A stretch of DNA of 64,000 nucleotides from Cystobacter fuscus (GTDB taxonomy: Bacteria > Myxococcota > Myxococcia > Myxococcales > Myxococcaceae): NCBI RefSeq assembly GCF_002305875.1, contig NZ_CP022098.1, forward strand, positions 11,656,001-11,720,000. The letters are read 5' to 3'. The notes under the pieces are model-generated. The model saw only the letters and a program-made list of their open reading frames with translations. It ran no database searches and had not been told where the DNA came from. This document shows, piece after piece, positions 26,801-33,600 of this stretch (its first letter is position 1; each line of letters starts with the position of its first letter). A program made the position numbers and the translations under genes.

Positions 26801-27066
26801 TTCGCGTTGCCGGTGCCACCCATCAGCGCGAAGGAGACTTCCGAAAGACCGGCGGGAAGGTTGACGTAGAAGTAGGTCAGCGAGCCGGTGGCTCCGCTGA
26901 GCGTGATGGGGATGCCGTCCTTGAGCTCCGTTCCAGGCAGCGTGACGGCGCTCGCCACCTGGGATTCGAGGGGGGGTGGATCTCCGGTTCCCTCCGTGCG
27001 GCCGCAGCCCACGGCCAAACTCCACATGAGACCAACGAACAGGACACCGCGACATTCGATGCGCAT
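23815..27066 (-). CDS. Large lipoprotein of about ten tandem PPC-like (pre-peptidase C-terminal) domains
   Basis: A 1083-residue protein with a lipoprotein-type signal (SLAVGC, Cys21). The whole mature part is repeated modules of about 95-110 residues. Each has a Y-F/W-x-V-x-V-P-x-G strand, a G-x-x-x-L-Y-V/A-x-x-G strand, a Cys pair (DC...C) and a closing NPxPGTWY(V)xV. I count about ten modules. Such domains usually flank secreted peptidases and help with secretion or surface binding, but no catalytic domain is present here. It is probably a surface adhesin or carbohydrate/peptide-binding scaffold; this is inference. It sits between the small lipoprotein and GH5 genes, all on the minus strand with separate gaps. 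Confidence 0.82.
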   Translation of the reverse strand: MRIECRGVLFVGLMWSLAVGCGRTEGTGDPPPLESQVASAVTLPGTELKDGIPITLSGATGSLTYFYVNLPAGLSEVSFALMGGTGNANLAVKRGEIPTNILYDCSSRGSDNEERCNVQAPAADTWSVRVEGQSAYDNAKLVVYFNQPLPLAPNVNLFHYSNKPTMFFVDVPAGKGRFKIDSSGTSTVKARLGARPTDTLYDCDVTCDIFKPKAGRYYVLLTTNKSPTQILPWVTGTAKTPVALTNGQTVTGISAARDDLVYYTLNVPSGQSRLVVETSSVIRSLYVQRGDPFPGNSAVDCLASYSSGPASCTFDNPQAGTWYLILRANTALYSLNLTARVVASTSNGTVTPLQNYQQVTGLSGSPVEDRYYSITVPEGLPYLNVQTTQGTGVAEMFVQQGTPPTRGQGTACGTGCRFQAPAPGTWYILVRGFTSFSGLSFSAGYPPVYALSQDQPVQYGGERLHYYFDVPDGQSEANFTLTNEVGNWAMVKYGTWSTNLSDGCRTPCSLVNPQPGRYYVTVYFTPGIVYGMLAAWYGGGPVSPLADGIPVAFTASALREFRYWRIDVPEGQAQLRVDHVFQGGTPSQLYVRYGAVPATSLFTCKGSSWTYNDVPAGRSCVIDNPQAGAWYVLVESKAALQGIVRATTSSTLPLLTPGFEEQPFAGSPTSERVWKVEVPSGLSDFRVMLSSGTGNADLYVKYGEAPGTTSDCASTHPNNEENCEFANPRPGTWYVAVRGTGSFTGARLVTTFATTPGEGVRALASGENVVAFKGSLGSVQYFKVEVPQGKNRLVVGMSGGRGNADLAVRQGSRPTLTEADCRSEDPTNLEVCVFENPAPGTWLIRVEGRTDFKDVVLTARYSITNEVIPLTLGTPVPNIYIGPNEAQLFSVTIPSAADMMRVDIQSGVNPPTDVRFADMSYNNVFTCTTSGRFTLCPDSFSYSSPGQRRVSIKSKTPATASWGNMVTINDGIDGWNDDTTYASLMNGVAVTELTGNGRFKIEVPSGATKLTITTRGPTETSSDPGQLVLYVQGLKPASSTKYNCASTNTGVSQGCSWTNPTVGTWYLATDWTSGSYDVKAIFE

Positions 27067-27169
27067 GGTTTCGTTCCTAGGACCTTCAAGTCCTCGAGAT
27101 GCGGCGAGGACGGATTATTCACGGAAGGTCCGACATGAACGGTCACGCGGAGTAGGGGAAGGAGGAGTT

Positions 27170-27193
27170 CCTCCACCTGCCACCTGGTGGAGG
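27170..27193 (-). terminator. Hairpin downstream of the small lipoprotein gene
   Basis: An 8-bp stem (CCTCCACC / GGTGGAGG) with an 8-nt loop, 43 bp after the stop of the minus-strand lipoprotein gene. It has no clear T-run, so this is a tentative call. Confidence 0.3.
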
Positions 27194-27236
27194 CACCCAG
27201 GCCCATCACACGAGCCGTGTTCTCGCTCGCCGCGGG

Positions 27237-27710
27237 TCAGTTGACCACGATGCGGGAGACCTTCCCGTCCAACCCGTTGTCACGGATATAGGAGACCCGC
27301 ACCGAGGCATCCTCGTAGGTCTGCTGGAAGGTCTGGACGACGTACCCGTTCAAGCCCGCCGCCTTCACGGTGATGATCGCATAGTCGTCATCCGTGGCGC
27401 CGCTCGAGCTGTCATAGACCCGGATCTCCGCACCGGCCCGAACGTTGTAGAGCACCAGGGAGCGGGCCTCGTCGTTGGGGATGCCCGTCGGATTGCTCTT
27501 CGTCAGGTTGTAGGCCTGACCGGGATCGTCGGAGATGGTGCCCAGCAGGGTCTGGGTTCCCCCATTGCCCTCGTAGAACGCAATCGTTCCCGTCGCCAAC
27601 ATCTGGGTCTGGGGGCTGGAGGGCTCCAACTCCTCTCCAGACTGCTCGACGCCACAACCCATCACCATCAACGCGCCAAGGACTCCCACGCCAATCGACA
27701 TTCGCTTCAT
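27237..27710 (-). CDS. Small lipoprotein with a beta-rich, crystallin-like domain
   Basis: A 157-residue lipoprotein (LMVMGC, Cys19) with AGGAGC upstream of the ATG at 27710. After a Ser/Glu-rich linker the domain reads GTIAFYEGNGGTQTLLGTI, then NDEARSLVLYNVRAGAEIRV and YDSSSGATDDDYAIITVK. The aromatic Y-E-G-N-x-G opening and the NDE-R-S-L motif recall beta/gamma-crystallin or related calcium-binding beta domains, but the match is loose. Function unknown. It may belong with the secreted polysaccharide-related set around it. Confidence 0.65.
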   Translation of the reverse strand: MKRMSIGVGVLGALMVMGCGVEQSGEELEPSSPQTQMLATGTIAFYEGNGGTQTLLGTISDDPGQAYNLTKSNPTGIPNDEARSLVLYNVRAGAEIRVYDSSSGATDDDYAIITVKAAGLNGYVVQTFQQTYEDASVRVSYIRDNGLDGKVSRIVVN

Positions 27711-27798
27711 GTTTGCTCCTTCTTGAATTCCAAGATCAAACAGGAACACAGGATCAATACGGCGCGTCATCTATACGCCCTGGAACATGAGCCGAGTG

Positions 27799-28101
27799 TC
27801 AAATCTCCGTGTTGGTTGAGAAGTCGACAAACACGCAATACCGGTAAATCATCGCTCCACGCGTTCGAGTCCATCCACCGCACGCGCCCACGCCACCCAG
27901 CGCATAGAGTCTCGGGCGCCACTTGCCCTGACTGGAGCCCAGCCCCACCCAGAGGCCCTGGCCCTCCTTCGCTTCACCGAGGACATCGGCGCGGCCATCG
28001 CCGTTCACGTCTTCCCAGGAAAGCAGCCGCCCGACCGGAGGCAGCGGGCAGAAGAACAGGGCCCACAGCGACCCGTGACCGTCCTGTGATGGCGGGTCCA
28101 T
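27799..28101 (-). pseudogene. Fragment of an FG-GAP/VCBS-repeat protein
   Basis: About 100 codons ending at a TGA. They contain LLSWEDVNGDGRADVLGEAK followed by GLWVGLGSSQGKW, a typical FG-GAP/VCBS blade with its calcium-binding DxNxDGxxD loop. A single blade with no signal peptide or further blades suggests the leftover of a larger secreted protein. It lies in the 470-bp gap between the small lipoprotein and the DUF1801 gene, and nothing else is evident there. Confidence 0.5.
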
Positions 28102-28179
28102 GGGCGGTATTTCATGGCGCCATCCCTCGCGCGCCCCTACGCTCGCGTTGAACGACTGATCGACCCCGAGGAGCACATC

Positions 28180-28605
28180 GTGGCCGCGAAAGCCCCCCGT
28201 ACGAAGGCAGCGAAGCGTGGCGCATCCGCACCTGAGTCCGTCGAGGACTTTCTCGCGTCGCTCGAGCACCCGTTCAAGCAGGAGATCCTCGCCCTCAGGC
28301 AAATCATCCTCGGCGCCGACCCACGGATCGCCGAGGGCATCAAGTGGAATGCGCCGAGCTTCCGGACGGCGGAGTACTTCGCGACCTTTCATCTTCGAGC
28401 GAAGGACGGTGTGCAGGTCATCCTGCACCTGGGGGCGAAGAAGCGGGACGACCTGGGCTCGGGGGTCAAGCTCTCCGACCCGGAGGCGTTGCTGGAGTGG
28501 CTGGCCACGGACCGGGCGTCGGTGCGGTTTCGTGACATGAAAGACATCGACGCGAAGGGTTCCGCCTTCGCGTCTGTCATAAGACAGTGGCTTCAGTGGG
28601 TATGA
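28180..28605 (+). CDS. DUF1801 domain protein
   Basis: 141 residues, starting at a GTG (28180) with GAGGAG 6 bp upstream; an in-frame ATG at 28114 has no such site. After a basic N-terminus (AAKAPRTKAAKRGAS) the DUF1801 core follows: VEDFLASLEHPFKQEILALR, RIAEGIKWNAPSF and GVQVILHLGAKKRDDL. The family (YdhG-like) is a small cytoplasmic alpha/beta protein of unknown function. Its stop lies 1 bp from the convergent SDR stop. Confidence 0.8.
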   Translation: MAAKAPRTKAAKRGASAPESVEDFLASLEHPFKQEILALRQIILGADPRIAEGIKWNAPSFRTAEYFATFHLRAKDGVQVILHLGAKKRDDLGSGVKLSDPEALLEWLATDRASVRFRDMKDIDAKGSAFASVIRQWLQWV

Positions 28606-28606
28606 G

Positions 28607-29614
28607 TCACCGCTCCGAGAGGGTCGTGCCTGAAAGGCGTTCGCCCAGGCTCCAGAGGCGCCGGGCCGCTTCGGGGTCGACGGCATAGGGCATCACGCCG
28701 GTCTCCCGCGCCGAGCCCTCGAGATCCCCACGAGCCGTGGCCTTCTCATCTTCCACCCGGGCGATGTCGCAGTTCTCGCAGTAGACGCCTCCCAGACCGT
28801 CGAGCCGCGGGCTCGTCGCGCACCAGACGCTGGTCGCGGCTCCCTGCGCGACCGTCTTGATGTTCCTCGATGGGTCGACAATGGGCTCGCCGTGCGCGTC
28901 GAGGACGCCCACCGCCTGGAGTTCCTCGCGCGAGAGATGTTTGCCGAGACCCGTGGCCACGATGCTGCCCGGGTGGACGGCAAAGGCACGCACCCCAGAC
29001 GACTCGCCACGCGCGTCCAACTCGAGCGAGAAAAGGATGTTGGCTGTCTTCGATTGCCCATAGGCCGCCCAACGGTCATAGGTCCGCCGCTCGAAGTGGG
29101 GGTCCTCGAACACGACCGGAGAGTAGTGATGGCCCCAGGAGGATACCGAGATCACTCGCGCCCCGTTCGCCTGGCGCAGGGCGGGCCAGAGCCTCGCCAC
29201 GAGCTGGAAATGACCCAGGTAGTTCGTCGAGAACTGTGACTCATATCCCCGTGCATCGCGCGCCAGGGGACACGCCATGATTCCCGCGTTGTTCACCAGG
29301 AGGTGCAGTGGCCGGCCCGTCGCCAGGAACCTCCCGGCGAAGGCGTCGATCGAGGCGGGGTCGAGCAGGTCCATCACTTCGTGCTCGACGTTGGCGAGAC
29401 CCTCGAGCGCGGCCCGGGCATTGTTGGGATTCAGAGCCGGGACGATGACCCTGGCGCCCGCGGAACCCAATACCCGCGCGGTCTCCAGACCGAGGCCAGA
29501 ATCGCCTCCCGTGACAATGGCGATCTTGCCGGTCAGGTCCCGGCCGCGGATGACCTCGGCCGCCGTGGATGCGGCACCGAAGCCAGACTCGATTGGAATT
29601 TGGGGAGTAGGCAT
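28607..29614 (-). CDS. SDR family oxidoreductase (retinol dehydrogenase/WWOX-like)
   Basis: A 335-residue short-chain dehydrogenase. The cofactor motif is TGGDSGLGLE (about 35-44), followed by NNAGIM, SVSSWGHHYS and the active-site YGQSK. The C-terminal extension with SVWCATSPRLDGLGGVYCEN is typical of the light-dependent protochlorophyllide reductase/retinol dehydrogenase-like branch. It is divergent from an AraC regulator across 73 bp, so regulation by that protein is likely. The substrate is unknown. Confidence 0.88.
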   Translation of the reverse strand: MPTPQIPIESGFGAASTAAEVIRGRDLTGKIAIVTGGDSGLGLETARVLGSAGARVIVPALNPNNARAALEGLANVEHEVMDLLDPASIDAFAGRFLATGRPLHLLVNNAGIMACPLARDARGYESQFSTNYLGHFQLVARLWPALRQANGARVISVSSWGHHYSPVVFEDPHFERRTYDRWAAYGQSKTANILFSLELDARGESSGVRAFAVHPGSIVATGLGKHLSREELQAVGVLDAHGEPIVDPSRNIKTVAQGAATSVWCATSPRLDGLGGVYCENCDIARVEDEKATARGDLEGSARETGVMPYAVDPEAARRLWSLGERLSGTTLSER

Positions 29615-29687
29615 GGGCGAGAGATATCCCCGTGCCTCCGAATTTTTAATGCTTGAACGTACTGAAAACATGCGTGATCGTTCGAAG

Positions 29688-30647
29688 ATGAGCGATGATC
29701 CTTTCTCCGACGTCCTCCGGCTCGCGAATGCCCGCTCGGTCTTGTCGGGCGGCTTCACGGCTGGAGGTTCATGGGCGATCCGCGTTCCGGCGCCCGAGAA
29801 CATCAAGTTCTTCGCGATCGTGAAGGGTGAATGCCAGCTTCGCATCGATGGCGACGGGGCCCCCGTGCGAGTCGACGAGGGAGATGTGGTCTTCATTTCG
29901 GCGCAACGCTCCTTCGTTCTCTCGAGCGATCCACGGGCCATCCCAAAGGACGGGATGCGTGTCTTCGCCACGAGCACCACCCGGTTCCCGAAGCTGGGCC
30001 AAGGCGAAGACTTCTTCCTGCTCGGCGGACATGTGCGCATCGACGCGGCGAGCAGCGGCCTTCTGGAGGAACTGCTGCCCCCGCTGATGCATGTTCGAGC
30101 CGCTTCGCCGCAAGCGACGATGTTGAACTGGCTCATCGACCGGCTCGTTCACGAGCACGAGACGAACCTCTCGGGGGTCAGCCTCGCGTCGGAGCTGCTC
30201 GTCCAGCTCATGCTCGTGCAGACCTTGCGCGCGCATCTCGCGACAGCCAGCACCCTGCCGGCCGGGTGGCTCCGGGCCATGGGAGATCAGCGAATCGCTC
30301 CGGCGCTCCGGTTGATGCATCGCGAGCCAGGTCATCCCTGGCGGCTCGAGGAACTCGCCAAGGCGTCCGCGATGTCCCGGACCCACTTCGCCGTGCACTT
30401 CAAATCGGTCGCCGGGGTCTCGCCGCTGGCCTACCTGACCGCATGGCGGATGCGTCTGGCCCAGCGGGAATTGCGAGACGAGGACGCCTCGGTCGCCGAG
30501 CTCGCGCGATCATTGGGCTACACGTCGGAGAGCGCGTTCAGCAACGCCTTCAAGCGCGTCACGGGCCGTGCACCCAAGCACTACCGAAGCGCGGCGAAGC
30601 TCCACGCGCGAGCGGGCGCGCCAACCCCGGCTGTTCCCGTGCCATGA
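29688..30647 (+). CDS. AraC family transcriptional regulator with N-terminal cupin
   Basis: 319 residues. The N-terminal cupin_6-type sensor domain spans about 1-190 (NIKFFAIVKGECQLRIDG, VDEGDVVFISAQRSFVL). The C-terminal double helix-turn-helix spans about 205-300 (WRLEELAKASAMSRTHFAVH, GYTSESAFSNAFKRVTG, PKHYR). The start MSDDPFSDVL at 29688 matches where the cupin should begin; ATGs at 29649 and 29670 are in frame. Members of this branch often sit next to an SDR they control, which is the arrangement here. Confidence 0.88.
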   Translation: MSDDPFSDVLRLANARSVLSGGFTAGGSWAIRVPAPENIKFFAIVKGECQLRIDGDGAPVRVDEGDVVFISAQRSFVLSSDPRAIPKDGMRVFATSTTRFPKLGQGEDFFLLGGHVRIDAASSGLLEELLPPLMHVRAASPQATMLNWLIDRLVHEHETNLSGVSLASELLVQLMLVQTLRAHLATASTLPAGWLRAMGDQRIAPALRLMHREPGHPWRLEELAKASAMSRTHFAVHFKSVAGVSPLAYLTAWRMRLAQRELRDEDASVAELARSLGYTSESAFSNAFKRVTGRAPKHYRSAAKLHARAGAPTPAVPVP

Positions 30648-30697
30648 TGGCAGCGCCGTCCCACGGGCGGCACATCCCCGGGGACCGCGCCACACCG

Positions 30698-33600
30698 CTA
30701 CACCAACGGCAACAGCAGTGTGGCCGTGGCTCCCCTGCCCGGCCCTTCGCTCTCCAGCGAGAGCTGCCCGCCCAGCATCCGCGCCGCCAGTGCGCTCGAG
30801 TGCAAACCCAGGCCATGTCCCCCCTCGCGGGTGGTGAAGCCCTGGGTGAAGAGCCGCTCGTGGAACTCCGGCGCGATGCCCACGCCACTGTCCACCACCT
30901 GGATGCGCGCCATGTTGTCCGCCGCGTCGAGCCGCACGTGCAGCTGGCGCTGGCTGGTGGGAAGCGCGGTCATCGCGTTCTTGGCGTTGCTGATGAGGTT
31001 GATCAGGATCTGCAACACCTTGTGCTTGTCCACCCACACCAGGGGGAGTGAGGACAGCGACTGGACGATGCGGACGTCCTGGCGCTTGAGCGCGGGCAGC
31101 TGGATGCTCAAGGCGTCCTCGACGAGGCGCGACAGATCGCACTCCTCGGTGAGGAGCGTGCTGCGGGCGTAGGTCTGCTGCACCTGGACGATGGCCCGCA
31201 CGTGCTCGATGTGCTTGTTCATCGCCTCCAGGCCCTCCTGCAGCGTCGCGTGCTCGCGGAGCAGCTCCTCGGCGAGGCTCGAGAGATAGTTGGGCAGCTG
31301 GGTGCCGAGGGGGTCGCGGGTGAGGAAGTCCGCCAGGGCGCCCTCGTGCTCTTCGAACATCGAGGAGACCTGCTTCACCCGGAGCATGCGCGAGGTGCTC
31401 ACCGTCTGGGTCAGCACCTGGGCGTTGATGACGGCACTGGTGAGAACGTTGCCCACGTTGTGGAGCACGTTGGTGGCCACCTCGGCCATCCCCGCCGCGC
31501 GCGCCGTGTCCACCAGTTGGGCCTGGGCGTGCCGGAGCTCGCGTGTGCGCTCCTCCACCCGCTTCTCCAGCTCGTCGTTGGCGCGGCGCAGGGCGACCTC
31601 GGCCTGCTGGAGTTCCGTGTACAGCCGCGCGTTCTCGAGGGAGATGGAGGCCTGGGAGGCGAGGTGGCCGAGCAGGGAGATGCGCGCGGGAGAGAAGGCG
31701 TTGCTGGCCAGGCAGTTCTCCAGGTAGAGCACCCCCCGGAACTCTTCCTGGCGAACCAGGGGCAGGCACAGCACCGAGCGGGCCTCGCCGCGCTGCAGCC
31801 ACGCATCGGCCGTGAACGGGTGGGGCTGGGAGGCATCTCCGATGAGCACGTGCTCCCGGGTGCGCCGGACGTAGGAGAGAAGGGTCCACGGCAGGCGCTC
31901 GTCCCGAGGGCCGGCGGCGGGCCCCTCCAGCGCGGGATCCGCGAGGGCCACCACCGAGAGCTTGTCGCCCTGTGGGAACAACAGGGCGCCGCGCTGGGCA
32001 CCGGCGTTCTCGATGGCCACCCGCAGCAGCGTGTCCCCCAGCCTGTCCAGGACGATCTCCCCGGAGATGGCTTGCTGGGCCTTCACCAGGGTGAGCGCGT
32101 CGAGGTGCGTGGAGCTCGTGTCCGTGCTGGTATCCTCCGCGGACGGGAGGGAGCGCGGGTTCACCCATTGGGCATCCAGGTGCTGGACCTTGCCCAGGGC
32201 GCCCCAGCGCAGCCAGGCCTCCCTCGCCTTGTGGGCGTAGGCCTCGGCGATGGTGGACACCGCGCGCTCGGACCAGAAGCGCGACGCCAGCTCGCTGGCC
32301 AGGGCCAGGTCATGGATGCGCCCCTGCTCGCGCGCGGCCTGGATGGACTCCTCGTAGGCGCGCAGGGCCTCGGCCTCGTGGCCCAAGAGGCGCGCCAGCT
32401 CCGCGGACACCATGCGCTCGAGCGCGCGGAAGTTCTCGGGACAATGGCGCGTCCACTCCGCGAGCCGCGCCTGGTGCCCGCGGATCTCCTCGAGGGCCGG
32501 CCCCCGCTCCTCCGGTGTCATCTTCCCGAAGCAGGCGGCCAGGGTCAGGGCATGGAAGAAGTGGAACTGCAGGAGTTGGACGCGGCCCAGCAATGACCAG
32601 CTCAGCTGGGCGGCCCGGTCCGCCGCCTTCCGCGCCTCGTCGTACGCCCCGCCCAGGTAGCGCGACTGCATCTTGACGAGCCAGTACATGCACCGGGCGA
32701 TGGCCGTGCGCTCCGGAGTCAGCCGGGCTTCGAAGGCCTCCTCGGTGAAGTCCTCTCCGTCGAGCGACTGGAACGAGGCGGTGCGTCCTCGGAGCTGCTG
32801 GGTGAGCCGCTGGTAGATGAGGACGACGTCCCGCACATCCACGAAGCCGCTCGTCCGCGCGAAGTCCAGCCGCGCGACCGACTCCTGGTAGACCTCCTCC
32901 AGGGCATGCCCCAGCGTGAGCCGCTGCGAGACGATGTGCGTGCAGCAGAAGCCGGCGATCTGGAAATCGCTGGCCTGGAGCGCGTACTGGAAGGCGGCGC
33001 GCAGGCTGTTCAGGGACTCGGGGATGGGCTGGAGCCAGTGGCTGAGCATCCCCATGCCGAAGAGCGCCCTGCCCCGGAGCACGGCCACGTCGTAGCGCTC
33101 GGCGAGCGCGCACGCGAGCTGACCGAAGGCCAGGCTCTCCTGGTAGCGATTGAAGGCCAACCCCAGCACCATCCCATACGTGGAGTACCCGTGGACGGAG
33201 GCCGGCGTGTTGCCATGCCGGATGCTGAAGCAGACCAGCTTGCAGAGGTGGAGCAGGTACAGGTGCCGGTCCGTGTTGAGCGCCGACGTGTTGAGTGCCA
33301 CCAGGAGGCTCATCGTCGCCTCCTTCACCGGATCACTCAGGCGGGGCAGCTCGACGAGGCTGGCGATGGACCGCTCCCCGAGCAGGGCCCCCACCTCCTC
33401 CTGGGCGGCCACCACCTCCTCCCAGGAGGGGTGCGGTGAGAGCGGCATCCCCATCATCGCCAGGCCCTCCAGGAGGCTGTCGACGGCCACCTGGTTCTCG
33501 CCGGCGGCCACGTGCAGGTCGCACTTGAGCCGGTAGAGCGCGGCCATCTCCGCCGGAGTGCGCGGGCGGCCGCGGAGCTCCTCCACCATGCGGCGCGCCT

